From contig ML679956.1 in assembly GCA_007922225.1 (NCBI GenBank), positions 21,082,689 to 21,146,688 of the forward strand: DNA of 64,000 nt, given 5' to 3'. Within the stretch, counting starts at the first letter, position 1. Each line of letters starts with the position of its first letter. Shown piece by piece: positions 46,906-63,290 of the stretch. Both the position numbers and the translations under genes were made by a program. The stretch is from Emydura subglobosa (taxonomy: Eukaryota; Chordata; Testudines; Chelidae). A model generated the notes under the pieces. It was not told the DNA's origin. It ran no database searches and was given only the letters and a program-made list of their open reading frames with translations.

Positions 46906-49900
46906 ACCGCTATTTCAGTAATTTGACTATAACCAAGGAAAAATCTGACAGATGACTCATGCCCACGTACACCAAACTTTCCAAAGACACCTGCATCCCC
47001 TATGATTATTGTCAACAGGTTACTTATGAGAGGATGGGCTTTATGGCTCCAACCCTGCAATGTGCAGTGCACGGCACACTGCTGTATCTGCTTGCAGCCC
47101 CATGAACTTAAATAGGGTCAGCAACCTACCTGTATGCTGCACAGATGTTAGCTATGGGGCACTCGCTCTTAGTCAGGAGGGAGACTAATACTGGATCATA
47201 AAGACAGTTAAATATGTTTTGGGTCTGCCAATCTTGACGATATTTTTGTTTGTTTGTGTTTGTTTTTAATTAAAGCACTATGCAACAGACTTCAGCTCTA
47301 CAAGCTGCTGCTCCACCACTGAGCTGTTCAGCTGTATCGTTTTATCAAATAGAAAAATTGGTTCTCTTTCAGACTTCATAGATTTCACTTTTTTAAAAAA
47401 GTACTTGGGAGCACGATTGTTTAGAAAAGATTAACTCAAAAGAATTAGAATTCGTTCTTGTGCAAAGCTACATGTTGGAAAAGGAGAGAACAAAAGGCAA
47501 AACCTCTTTTAACAAATATATTTTGTCTTTTATTTCACCTTTGGCAGAATCCTTAATCACATTTTCAAGTGAGTGTCAGCATTCTAGAACATTCTGGAGA
47601 CATTCCAGCCTGGTTTGGAAGGCTGGTTATAAAGGTGAGGAACTGGATTTCAGAGACGTATTACATGTTAGTTCAAAGGAGCTCGTTTCAAATGGTTTAG
47701 CAGAATTAGCTGGGTGATTAATGTTCAGATGAATAATGAAACCATCAGTGTAAAACTATTTTCTTCCATAAATTCTTAATATTCTCAGCACCAGGAAATT
47801 TCTATCATGTAGTTGGATACAACTTTAAGCAAAAAAAACAAGATGTTTTCTGAGAATGTGGAATTAATTTAATTTGTAGGCTTGATTTTCTTAAAATAAT
47901 TGTTACATGTACCAGGATCATTTACCAGCTAAATTCTCCCTGAGGAGACAGAGTTTATTGCTACTATTTACTGAGCATGACAGTATTGGATATTTTATAG
48001 TGGATAAAAGAATAAATGGTCCTTGCCCTAAAGGGGGCGCTATAATGTACAGGCTCAATCCTGTTCCCATTAACTTTTATGGCAAAATGCTCAATGACTT
48101 CAGTGTGAGTAAGATCAAGTCTTAAGACACACCATAACAGAACATTCCAAAAACATATAATATTAGCTGAAGGCCCAGTTTGAAAAAGAAATGAATTTCT
48201 TTGTCTCACTGAGTATTTGTTTCTTTAATGGAGTTTAATGAGATGTTAAAATTATACCCAAGAGTCAGTCATTTTATTGTTCTATAAAACACAATCTGCA
48301 AATCTGCACATTCAAAGGTATATTGTGGCCTAAACGGCTCTGGTTGTAGCTAATGTCTGTTGGCACTGTGACCTGACCCAATTTTAGTGCAATATTACGG
48401 TATGTAGTACCTAAATGCAATAATTAATTTATGAAAGTATTACAAAGTCTATGACTCTTTTAAAATTGCTTAAATTAAAACTATGTCATTTTTGTTACAT
48501 GAAAGAGCTTTATTTTGTGGGAAGGATTTATGGCTTGCAGGGCTTCAATCCCAAGGATTCCAACCATCAAATCAATCAATCAGACCCCAAATACACCAAA
48601 ATTGGCTTTAAAATAGGAGATAATTGAATAAATAAATTTTAGGTTCTTATTTGTCTTGTGGGTTTTGAACATTAAGATTCATAATTTTAGGCTTTTCTGT
48701 GCAACTAGGTGGGCTAGAAACAGCTTTAATTTGGTAAAAAAAGATTTTCACATAATCATATAAGTCCAGGAGGTGGGACTTTAAGAAAAATTCAATGGCA
48801 AAAAACTGTTAATGCAAAGTTAAGGTTGTTTGGTGATATGTCATCCTCTTGCAGAACATGAAGTTGAGCAAAACACAAAACTTCTGAAAACCAGGAAATG
48901 CACAGTTAAGATTGCCCACGCAAATTGAACTTTGCCCTCTCTCAGCAATGCCCTGTTAACACACACACATTTACTCTGCCAACCCGATTGTTGATGAAAT
49001 GTACAAGCTCTTCACCTCCTTTTATAACACATTCACTCTCACCCACAGGATTTCATATAATACTATTAAAGGACAAAAAGGGGAAAAACAAGTTGTCCAT
49101 GCCACTTCTCCTCTATCCTCTTCGAACACTGTCTCAGTAAGCATGTATCACATACTCACCCCTGGCATTATAAGATTCAGGAGGTTCCAGATCCTGGCAT
49201 ACACTCACACACTTAGCCAACTCCCTAGAAAGAATACCACACATGTAAAATTTAAGAACCACTTCACAGCTTTTTACAGCTCCTTTTCACACACTCACAT
49301 GATACAATATTAACCTGCACTTACTTTAATTATGGTTAAGTGAATTAGAATCCTTTCATATTCCACCTCTGTCCTAATAATGTCCTTTCTAATAAAAGTC
49401 TTATATCTTGCTACTGACATAACGCACAGTTCTGCACAGAAATCATGCATACTGCACCCTGAAGACAAACATATATCTCTTCCCTTTCCTCACATACGAG
49501 AGGATGCAAAATATATTTCTCATAGCCAAATCACAGTTCTGTCACATACCTCAAATTAACCCACAGAAGGAAAGTATTTCCCTGAAGTCTTTGCTTCCTG
49601 TTATACAAATGTTTCTATTGCTGTTACTTCCCTACCCACTAAAACCTGAATCACATGCAGCAACTGGAGTGAAAGACAACTGTGTTATAGTGGAAATGGT
49701 GTTCCTGCTCATGAATAAGAATGGTTGGAGGGTGGAGTTTGTGTAAGGGCTACTGACAGAAATCACAGATGGGGTTCCTGTTCCACAATACTAACAGTTT
49801 TATGTTTGAGAGAAAGATGGTATGACCTCATCCAGTATACATACCCCATCTCTGAGAACAGTGAGATACCAGAGCTTGCAACGTTTCTATGACACAGTAG

Positions 49901-51460
49901 ACATTTTCTGATCAGCCATGAACCCTTCAGTTTACTGATCGATGTTCTTCCAACATTTATTATTAGTGTTCATATCATCACTGTAGCAATTATTCAGGCA
50001 CTCAGCCAAATCAGAGAAAAAATTGCCATAGCTCTTGGACACAAATCTCTGACGGGGCCCAAATCTCATACATTGAATAGGTGAACACCAAGAATAAGGC
50101 CCAGATCACTTCTGACCAAGTGAATCACCACAATATCTGGTATATCACAACCTCTTAAGTCACCAGCTGTACACTGCAATGGGGGAAAACAATGATGCCA
50201 GTGCAGGCCACCTCTCTACCCAAATCAGTCTGTACTCTGCAGTCCCTATAACATGGTGTCCTCCTTGGTCTCCTGCAAACTTCTGCAACATTATGATCCA
50301 GGAATCACCCAAAATCCACACCTTGGCAACCAGTGCCAGAGTTGCCAGCTCTCATGATTTTATCATGAGTTTCAAGATATTTGGTATTATTGTGCTACAG
50401 GTTGCATCACAACTTCTGTTTAAAAGTTGATATTTCTAAGGCTTTTAAAATTGACAAGCTTAGCTGGCTTCCTTTCAAATGTGGTGTGCCTCAGCACGAT
50501 GGTGGGTAGGGTCAGTGACCCAAATTTGGGGTTATTTGAGCACGAGGCTGCGGCGATACAAGCTCTGAACAAAATGGCCATTTTCAAACAGTTTCTAGGT
50601 GGGATTTTTTTTTTTGCTCAGAGCTAGAGATCAAACTGTTGATGTGATGTGGCTCCATATGGTCTCAATCTGTCAAGTTTTATCCAGGGTGGTGCACGGC
50701 ACCCACTAAATCTTTGGGGCGCCCCAACTGAGAAGGGTATTTATGAAAATGTTCCCTTTTCCAAATGCATAGACGTGCAGTCTGAAAGGATTACAGAGTT
50801 CAAGTGCCAATAAAGAAAACAAAGTGAGAGGGTTTATATGCAGTTTGAAGGAATGTGCTAAACTCATTGCCCATGGTGAACACTTCACAACTGACGTTTC
50901 TAGTCCTAACCTTTGTATAGCTGTGCAATAAAGATTTGATAGCTGAAGTTGCCTGCTATGAGTTGTATCTGATAATATAACATGTTTTTTATTTTATAGG
51001 GAGTTTTACTGTGAGTGCAACAGAATAGTCAGCAGATGGTCTCACCAACATTTTTGTTATATCAGGATGGGAGGAGACAGGGACAAAGGACATTGTGTGT
51101 CTGTCAGGAGAGAGGTAAGGATGGGGGAGGTCAGGGACAGGGAGAGGGATTGTGGCTGTGGAGGGGTCAGGACGGGTGGTAGGCAAGCTTTGGATTGGTT
51201 GTTTGAGAAAAGCTGCATTTAGCTAGCCCATGGAAGCGGAGAGAAGGCAAGTGATTACTTCCTGATCTCAAAGCAGATTAGTGTGGTGTTTCCAAAGAAC
51301 ACCCAGAGACAGAGGTTTGGAACGGACAGCACAGATGGCTGGGGGAAAGAAATATGTGCAATTTGATTTCATCTGTAGCCATTTTTACAAAAAAAAGTCT
51401 TAAACAAGTTGAGACTTTATAAAAGCACAGTGTCTTCAGAAGACTGTGGCCTTTTATGAT
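46906..51460. other. Unassigned intronic sequence
   Basis: No gene. 50335-50640 (gttgccagctctcatgattt, then tttcaagatatttggtatt) has the look of an old interspersed repeat. 48930-49500 is rich in cacacac and tcactc blocks without clear unit structure. Confidence 0.4.
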
Positions 51461-51525
51461 ATGTAGTGTGGTAGCCATGTCGGTCCCAGGGTACCAGAGC
51501 AACAAGGTGGTTGAGATTATGTGAT
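51461..51525. mobile_element. Terminal fragment of the 37495-37726 foldback family
   Basis: atgtagtgtggtagccatgt, then cggtcccagggtaccagagc and aacaaggtggttgagattat, match the complement of the tail and right arm at 37640-37726. Only one end survives. Confidence 0.6.
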
Positions 51526-51928
51526 ACTAATTTCAGTTATTTCAATTTCTGTTATCAAAAAGCGGCTAGGAAACCACTCCTGAATTGGATAAATAGAAAG
51601 ATGTATGTGAAAGACAAAAGTCTTTATAAACAGAGACCTATATATGAACATTGACAAAAGTGAACATTGACCATATTTGGCAGAAGCACTGATGCAGATC
51701 TGGACACAGCTATAGCTGCCTATACATTTCTATCAAAAATAGCAACGCAGTACATAGCCTATGTTGTGCTGCACTTCCAGACTGACCCAATCAGACTCCC
51801 ATTAACTTCAAAGCATTTTGGAGCAGGCCTTTATAACATTTAACATGCCAGTTTTGCTTTAGGTATGCACGTTTTTAAATTTCTTAAAGTTCAGAATCAA
51901 GCCCTTTGAAAAATTAATATTTTCTTTA

Positions 51929-53545
51929 GAATCATAGAATATTGTGGTTGGAAGGGACCTCAGGAGTCATCTAATCCAACTCAAAGTGGGACCAACTCTT
52001 ACTAAATCATCGTAGCCAGGGCTTTGTCAAACTGGGCCTTCAAAACCTCCAAGGATGGAGGTTCCACCATCTCCCTAGGTAACCCATTCCAATTCTTCAC
52101 CACCTTCCTAGTGAACAAGTTTTTCCTAATATTCAACTTAGACCTCCCTCACTGCAACTTGAGAGCATTGTTTCTTGTTCTGCCACCACTCAGTACAGCT
52201 TAGCTCCATCCTTCCTGGACCGTCCTTTCAGGTAGTTGAAGGCCAGTATCAAATTGGCCTCATTCTTCTCTTCTTCAGACTAAACAAGCCTAGTTCCCCC
52301 GCCTTTCCTCAAAAGTCATGTGCTCCAACCCCCTAATCAGTTTTGCTGCCCTCCGCTGGACTCTTTCCAATTTGTCCACATCCTTCCTGTAGTGGGGGGC
52401 CCAAAGCTGGACACAATACCACAAATGTGGCCTCCCTGTGCCAAATAGAGGGGAATAATCACTTCCCTTGATCTGCTGGCAATGCTCCTACTAATGCAGC
52501 CCAATATGCCGTTAGCCTTCTTGGCAAGAAGGACACACTGTTGACTCATATCCAGCTTCTTGTTCACTGTAACCCCCAGGTCCTTTTCTGCTGAACTGCT
52601 GCTAGCCACTAGGTCTCCAGTCTGTAGCAGTGTATGGGATTCTTCAATCTTAAGTGCAGGATTCCACACTTGTCCTTGTTGAATCTCATCACATTTCTTT
52701 TGGCCCAATCCTCCAATTTGTCTATGTCACTCTGTATCTTATCCCTACCCTCCAAGGTATCTACCACTCCCCTTAGCTTAATGTAATCTGTCAATTTGCT
52801 AAGGGTGCAATCCACTCCATCCTTCGGATCATTAATGAAGATGTCGAACAAAACCTGCCCCAAAACCAACCCCTGGGGCACTCCGCTTGCTATCAGCTGA
52901 TAACTAGATATAGAGCTATTGATCACTACCCGTTGAGCCCAATGATCTAGCCAGCTTTCAATCCACCTTATATTCCATTCATCCAACCCATACTTCCTTA
53001 ACTTGCTGGCAAGAATATTGTGGGAGACCATACTGAAAGTTTTGCTAAAATCAAGATATATCACGTCCACCACTTTCCCCACATCCACAGAGAAAGTCAT
53101 CTCATCATAGAAGGCAATCAGGTTGGTCAGGCATGTCTTGCTCTTGGTGAATCCATGCTGATTGTTCCTGGTCACCTTCTTCTCCAAGTGCTTCAAAATG
53201 GATTCCTTGAGGATCTGCTCGGTGATTTTTCCAGGGACTGAGGTGAGGCTGACTGGTCTATAGTTTCCGGATCCTCTTTCTTCCCTTGCTTGAAGATGGG
53301 CACTATATTTGCCTTTTTTCAATCACCTGGGACCTCCCCCAGTCGCCACGAATTTTCAAAGATAATGGCCAATGGCTCTTCAATCACATCAGCCAACTCT
53401 CTCAGCACCCTTGGATGCATTGCATCCAGACCCATGGAGTTATGCATGTCCAGCTTTTTCAAATAGTCCTGAACCTGTTCTTTCACCACTGCTCACCTCC
53501 TCCCCATTCTGTGCTGCCCAGACAAATTCTGCTATTAGTTCACTG
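51929..53545 (-). mobile_element. CR1 LINE, 3' part with the best-kept reverse transcriptase
   Basis: A minus-strand copy with its 3' terminus at 51929 (plus strand agaatcatagaatattgtgg). Its 3' UTR and C-terminal domain ([19 protein letters not shown] at about 52480-52560) match 1043-1945. The core reverse transcriptase is open for 237 codons at 52609-53322. Upstream of a frameshift near 53315 the frame continues as WKKANIVPIF- and ELADVIEEPLAIIF-like text to about 53545. Its long open frame makes it the youngest-looking CR1 here. It is sense relative to KCNH8. Confidence 0.92.
52609..53322 (-). pseudogene. CR1 reverse-transcriptase fragment
   Basis: 237 codons open on the minus strand. In order: GSGNYRPVSLTSVPGKITEQ (residues 16-35), NNQHGFTKSKTCLTNLIAFY (53-72), VDVIYLDFSKTFSMVSHNIL (84-103, first catalytic Asp in LDFSK) and GVPQGLVLGQVLFDIFINDP (about 148-167). 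Where the catalytic FADD is expected there is LTDYIK, so one of the paired aspartates is lost. Then [20 protein letters not shown]. The first residues (MKKGKYSAHLQAREER) are out of the CR1 frame, showing a frameshift at the 5' side, and another frameshift near 52690 moves the C-terminal domain to a different frame. In an active CR1 it copies RNA at the nicked target. This copy cannot. Confidence 0.9.
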
Positions 53546-53654
53546 CTATATGTCCCTTCTTGTTTTATTGCAACAAGGTTAGCAACTGGAGCTTTGAAGC
53601 CTCCCTATTTATCCACAGGAACTCTGTTGCTCTCCTAAATACATGTCTTTGATC

Positions 53655-53765
53655 TACTCTTGTCATTGTTTGTGTTATTTACATTATTAGCTCTTCCAGG
53701 CGAGAACATTACTTGTAAAGCACTACAGTGCATCTGTGATGCTATGTAAGTGATAACTAATCATT
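53655..53765 (+). repeat. SINE-like 3' tail
   Basis: gtttgtgttatttacattat, then tagctcttccaggcgag and tgtaaagcactacagtgca, follow the same tail pattern as the other SINE-like relics. Confidence 0.4.
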
Positions 53766-55606
53766 TTCACGGGAAAAAATTAATTGAAGCAAAACGGTGC
53801 GTGTTTTGGTTAACAATGGAATGAGTTATCAAAATGCTACTACTATCTTTTTATGTCAGCTGTAGACCAGATTTTGTATGTGTATAGTATAATTGACCTT
53901 TGACAAAATAATGTGTATATTTGAATCCTTATGCATAACCAATAGTGAGATATATGCTTGTACTTTTACTGTAACTATTCAACTATTCATATGCAAACTG
54001 TAAGACACAAGGAATTCACAATGACTGGAAGATTTGAGGTCCACGGCCTAGATCCATTCATCCAATATTTAATTTGTGAAAGATACGTTAATGATCCAAT
54101 TGTTTTCCTTGTTCTATAATAATACGCAACAGAAAACATCACAATGGAAATGTCTTATGAAAATATTGCAATTGATATGCTAGGTACAGTGTGTTGTATA
54201 AGTGTGATATGCTTATTTTGAGCTCAAAAGTTAGGATATAATAATTAACTAATGATATATTGCATTTCATGGCAACATGCAGCATATGTTGGTTTCGAAG
54301 TTGTTGCGATAATGTGGATATTACTGATCTCTACGTTTCCTTGTAGCTCATTAAAAATAAATTACTTATGAAACATTTCAGTTTTGTTTGTCGAATGATA
54401 TTCGACATAAGAAATGTTTGCCTACAAGGCCATCAGCCATCTTAGTAGCTTTGAATAGCCTTATCTAGAGAATAATCATTGTTCTGCTGAAACGTCAAAG
54501 TTCCAATGGCTAATCTGCCAAAAAATAAATATTACTTGCCTGAAAAGACTTATGTATTGGGACATTTATTCCAATTTCTGTTTAGGATAAATTCTAATCA
54601 TATAATTTTATTTAGTAATAATGATAGGACTGTATAGCAGAATGATGATTTTTCAGGTAATACCATTTTTGATTAGGAAGGTGATCAATGCTTTTTTAAA
54701 TAAAGAAATGAAAGAGATGGTTCTTATGTATCAAAGTCAGAATGAAGCACTTTGTAAAAACAAAAACATCAGACTGGAGATTTATATGAGGGTAAAAGTC
54801 TCATGGCCAAAATGGTGTGACTAACAAAATGGAGAGAGAAAATAAAAAAGAAATAATTTCCCCAGATATATTAGTCAAAATAGATCATCCAGAAGGAAAG
54901 GATGGCACACCAAATAACCCAAGGTTTCTTATGTTATATAATATGTCAAACTTTCACACTTACTGGAAAAGAACAGCATAGGGGCAGACTGAGGTCCTTA
55001 GCTTATGTATCTTGCAACAAATCCTAACCAGTTAGCTGCCTGTAGAATATAATTTGCAAGAACTTCAAAATAAATGGTAAAATAAATGTGTTTTTCTTAG
55101 TCACCAATTAAATCCTTTAAAAATTTGTGAGTGTGTGAGTTTAAATTCACTAAGGTTAAAGATTTCTCTCTGGATCCCTCTTTTATTTTAAAAGCACTTT
55201 TAAGTAGCTTTTTAATCCTGTTAGTTAAAATAAAGCATTCTTCATCAGTTAGGGGAAACAGATAAAAATAAATATTTATTTATTTATAGAGTCTAACATT
55301 AGATTAGAACTCTATACAAAACTGGAAAAGGAGAATTAAAAAAAGGCTTGAAATAATAGCCCCATGAAAACAAATGATCAAAAGAACACTTTAGTATATA
55401 CAGGAAATAATTTAAAATTAGGTTGAAATGAGAAAGATAACTATGTCCCACACTAAAAATCATAAAATATGTTCTTATCATCAATCTTTTCTTTTGAGAA
55501 TTTTAAAAGCTACAGCAGTTAAACCCACAGTTTGATCTACTATTCACTCTTTAGAGAGAGACAAATCCTCCTTTAATCTGAACACTGCACTCCACTCACC
55601 AGGGTA
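53766..55606. other. Unassigned intronic sequence
   Basis: AT-rich, no gene or repeat recognised. Confidence 0.4.
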
Positions 55607-55726
55607 TTGATTCAGGAAAGCACTTAAGCATGCCCTTAATTTTAACAATATGCTTAAATCCCATTGACTTCCATAGGATTTAGGCATGTGCTCAAGTGCT
55701 TTGCTAGGAATGCCTTCCTGAATTGC
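55607..55726. repeat. Foldback relic (gattcaggaaagcacttaag family)
   Basis: Left arm ttgattcaggaaagcactta plus agcatg pairs with ggcatgtgctcaagtgcttt and the cctgaatt end; ttgacttccat sits at the centre. Confidence 0.6.
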
Positions 55727-56244
55727 AGCTCAGATGAGCCTGAGAGTTGTCTTCCACTCAAGGCAAAGGATTTACCAGAAGCACTTTAACATCTTTTCTC
55801 AAAGGAAAGAGCAGTCCACATCCTACTAATTTTCTTGGTGACTGGTATGCAGCAGGCACCGTATTCTGTTGTTCTTGCCCATTAAACTTCACATGCCTTT
55901 AGAAATCGCAAGAGGAATTTTCCTTCTTGTTGTGTGTGCTATATCAATGGTTCTGCTAACAAATGAGAGCATATCTTACCTAAAAATAAATAAAACAAAG
56001 TTTATGGAAGCTACGCATGTGTGAATAAAGAATATTATCTGAAATTCTGAGATATCAAAGAGATCTAAAACAGATACAAGTTTCTTAAGTATCTGCAAGT
56101 ACAGTGATGCAGTTAAGTTATGTCATAAAGACCTATTACAATCAGTTCTCTCACTTCGCTTATCCTTAAGAATTTTCCTCAAACACTTTTCAACGTTTCC
56201 TCAGATTGCACAAATTATCCACCAAAAATATCCTTGTCAAGACG

Positions 56245-56365
56245 ACAACCCAACAAAGCCCTCAAGCTTGTGCTTCACCTTGAGCACGTGACTAATCTAA
56301 TTGTGTGGTAACTCATGTTCCGAAAGTTGAGTCAATGCTCAAGGGTTTTGCTGGACTGGGTCCCA
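56245..56365. repeat. Foldback relic
   Basis: aacccaacaaagccctcaag with ttgagcacgtgac on the left pairs loosely with gtcaatgctcaagggttttg ctggactggg on the right. Probably related to the 55607 family. Confidence 0.45.
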
Positions 56366-60268
<3,903 letters not shown>

Positions 60269-60344
60269 ATTCTGATCTTAGTTACACTGGTGTAAATCTA
60301 CTAAAGTTACTCTGGATTTACACCAGTGTATCTGAAATCAGACT
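60269..60344. repeat. Clean foldback relic (ttacactggtgtaa family)
   Basis: The left arm attctgatcttagttacact plus ggtgtaaat (60269-60297) is nearly complementary to atttacaccagtgtatctga plus aatcagact (60316-60344), with an 18-bp loop. Same family as 13377-13462. Confidence 0.7.
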
Positions 60345-60655
60345 TTGTCCCAAAATTGTTCTCCTTCTGCCCATCCCCACGCTGAGAGTAGCATTCCTTT
60401 TAAACATAGAATGAGGTTGAAACAGACATCATGAAAACAGACTACAGAAAACACTACATTAGTTTTTAAACTAGAAAATTAAAAAAAAAGGATGAAAAAA
60501 ATAGAATCACTCAGGTACCACATACATCTAACACTTAAAGCTACCATTGTTTAAGCTTGTCTCGGATCACATACAACATGCATGGTTGAGGGACTTGTTA
60601 ACCAAGGCTCTTATATCAGTAATAATTACTCTACACTTTCAGTATAATGTCTATT

Positions 60656-60965
60656 GGTATGTCTATTCTGCAACTGGGAGGTGTGATTCCCAGTATGGGT
60701 AGACAGAACTGCATTACCTCTGCTTGAGCTAGTGTGCTAAAAATAGCAGTGTAGCTTGCGGTAGAATGGACAATATCTTGGGCTAGCTGCTTTAGTACAA
60801 ACCTGAATGGCCCCTAGGTATGTACTCAGGCAACTGGTCCAAGCCACTGCCCATGCTACCCCAGGCTACATTGATGTTTTTAGCGCACTAGCTTGAGCAG
60901 AGCTAGTGTGAGTTTGTCTATGTGAGCTGGGAATCACACCTCCCAACTGTAGCATAGACATTCCC
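60656..60965. mobile_element. Foldback MITE (ggtatgtctattctgcaactg family)
   Basis: A 310-bp element. The left end ggtatgtctattctgcaact followed by gggaggtgtgattcccag is the complement of the right end ctgggaatcacacctcccaa followed by ctgtagcatagacattccc. Inner arms pair too (ttgagctagtgtgctaaaaa with ttagcgcactagcttgag). TA dinucleotides sit close to both ends, compatible with a Tc1/mariner-type site, but the exact border is not certain. Confidence 0.75.
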
Positions 60966-62399
60966 TACAAGACAAAGAGCTCTGTTTTAATGAAGCACAT
61001 TCCTTCAAGCAAGGCAGAAATATATCTTGTGAAAATGATCAGATACTTTATTTTCTCCTCATATTGACAGGGAATGTTTTTGCAAAGTTGTGCTTTCCCT
61101 AATGCAACAGACCTGTTAATGCTGCTGATGGGCTGATAACTGTGAATGTTAATCCCCATCAACCCACAAGAGGTGAGAATTAATAAAGAATAGGATTGAC
61201 CAAGAACTGACTGTATTTCCTTTTCTGCTGGACGAATTCCATTAAATACCATTGAGTTCCTGTTTAAAGGACTATCCTTTTCTGCAGGACAGGTAGACTT
61301 TAAGGCTCCCAACCTGACTTCCACTTCTACCTCTTAAGCAGTCTCTTTCATTTTATCCTAAGACAAACTATTTGACTTTTTACTCCTGCTATATGAACCT
61401 AAACATTATTTATAATTGCATTCAGACTAGATCTTGCCTCACAAATAAATTGAACACGACCCAATAGACATTAGAGAATACTTATGGTGCACTGGGTAGC
61501 CTTGTTCCCCAGAGGAGAAACTTGTTTGAGTCCTTATCTGCAGTGGTTGCTGCAAATACAAATTTCATATTCAAGTACATTACCCAATTCCCTCATTTTC
61601 AGTCTCTTTGTCTCTCAAGAGTTTCAAAAAAGAGTTCTCATTCTGCTGAACATCAGCATCTATTAATGAACCTTCTCATATTATTATTCACTAACAGAAG
61701 CACTTGCCCAGTGTCATTCTGATTCTGGTTAGTACAGCTATCATCAGGCTTGCAGTACTGATAATGAAAAGCTTCACAAAATACAGTGTAGAAATTGGCA
61801 TGCATTCAGCAAGACAAGTTTGCTTCTGATCCTTAAGTTATTCAATATGAACACAACAAATGGATAACAACTGTGCGACTGCAGGCATACGCGAACTAGC
61901 TTTGTCTGTCACAACCTTTATCATTGCACATTTCTCTTGGAACACTGATATTTCTGTCTTTTTCATCGTCAGCCCCTTCATTCTTCAAGTTCACGGGCTG
62001 AATTTTCATAGTTGCACTAATCTGAGGTTTTGCCTTGTTCTGGTGTTCAACAGCTTCATCCTGTTTTCCTATGTTCCACAAGTCCAGGCTGCTGTCAGTT
62101 CATTTTTAATCAGACAGTATAAAATGTTGCTCTTTGTATTAGTTCTAGTTCTCTTTTGAGGAGAAATATCTTATCTTCCAGCTCCTTATGTTTTACATTT
62201 ACTGAAGCTTGCTTAGAATTCTCCATTTCTCCAAGGGACCATTCTCCCACTTCTCTTCTGCAGTGTCAAATACTAACTCTACCTGTTTGATACATTTATT
62301 CAAATTACTCCATTGATCTTGGTAGGTTAGTTTTGTACTCTGCAATATTAATTCATTTCTGCAGCTGCTGAACCTGTGTTTTTTTCCCCCCTTCCATAT
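60966..62399. other. Unassigned intronic sequence
   Basis: No gene. Minus-strand open frame 60965-61324 (119 codons) has no family features. Confidence 0.4.
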
Positions 62400-62940
62400 A
62401 TAGTTTAAGTCCAGAAGAGACCTTCAGATCACTAAGTCTGATCTCGTGTGTATCACAGACCACCACCACCACCACTTAGCCACCTGCACAATAAACCCAG
62501 AAATCTGAATTAGATGAAAGTATTACAGCCTGCAGGACACTAAACTATTATGTGTCACAGGCAGAAAATAGGAGGGACTGAAGGGCACTCATGCCATGGC
62601 CCCTATAATGGCAGGAAATTGATTAATTGAGATATACCCATACGGTCCTGACAAGTGAACTGCACCCTATGTTGCAGAGGAAGGCAAACAAACAAACAAA
62701 CCAAGGTCACTGCTAGTCTGACCTGGGGAGAAATTACCTTCCTGACTCCACATATGGCAATCAGTTAGACCCTGAGCATGTGAGAAAGAAACAGCCAGTC
62801 AAGCACCCGAGAGAGAGAATGCTCAGCCTAGAAGTACATCTCAGAGCACTGGCCCACCCTGTCCAGTGTCCCAGCTTCAGCAGCAATAATTCCTGATGCT
62901 CCAGAGGAAGGAGTCACAGCTGCTTCCACTGGCCTGGAAT
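62400..62940 (-). mobile_element. CR1 LINE 3' UTR fragment
   Basis: Parallels 24255-24765 over its full length: atatggcaatcagttagacc, ctgagcatgtgagaaagaaa, aaactattatgtgtcacagg and gatgctccagaggaaggag all have counterparts there. The 3' terminus is at about 62400 (tatagtttaagtccagaaga). It is the same subfamily as the near full-length copy. An (AAAC)n run at 62686-62700 lies inside. Confidence 0.85.
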
Positions 62941-63035
62941 ACTTCGCCCTCTGCAATTCTTTTTGGATTATTTTGCCCGAGCCCCATCCTAGGGGCATTT
63001 CCAGGGAAGTCTAGTAAACGTTCGTCATTGTGCTT

Positions 63036-63290
63036 CAGAGGCAGTATGATCCGTAGAGTAGGGCACTAGCTTACAAGTCAAGAGACTTGGGGTCTATTCC
63101 CACTGAGTTGCTGTATGAGCTTTTGAATAGTCCCTACATTTCCCTTCCCATCTTTTGTCTGTTTTGTTTACTTAGATTATCAACTCTTCATGGTAGGGAC
63201 TCTCTCTTACATCCCAATCTCAGTTTGGACTTTAGATGCTAGTGAAATACAAATAGTAATAATAAATAATAAATAATAAAAGAATATCTT
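63036..63290 (+). repeat. tRNA-derived SINE (MIR/CORE-like family)
   Basis: The head has a tRNA-like layout: gaggcagtatgatccgtaga, gggcactagcttacaagtca, then ggggtctattcccactg (degraded B-box region). A core follows, then tttagatgctagtgaaatac and an aataataaataataa tail at 63255-63280. The tail tagattatcaactcttcatg, then ggtagggactctctcttac, matches the widespread sauropsid tail also seen at 23078, 46800 and 53655. Confidence 0.65.

Noticed and set aside
52609..53322. 237-codon minus-strand open frame as a host gene
   Set aside because: Ordered CR1 reverse-transcriptase motifs and a CR1 3' end on the same strand show it is a LINE fragment.
60965..61324. 119-codon minus-strand open frame as an upstream KCNH8 exon
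   Set aside because: No PAS or linker similarity and no fitting acceptor/donor pair was seen.
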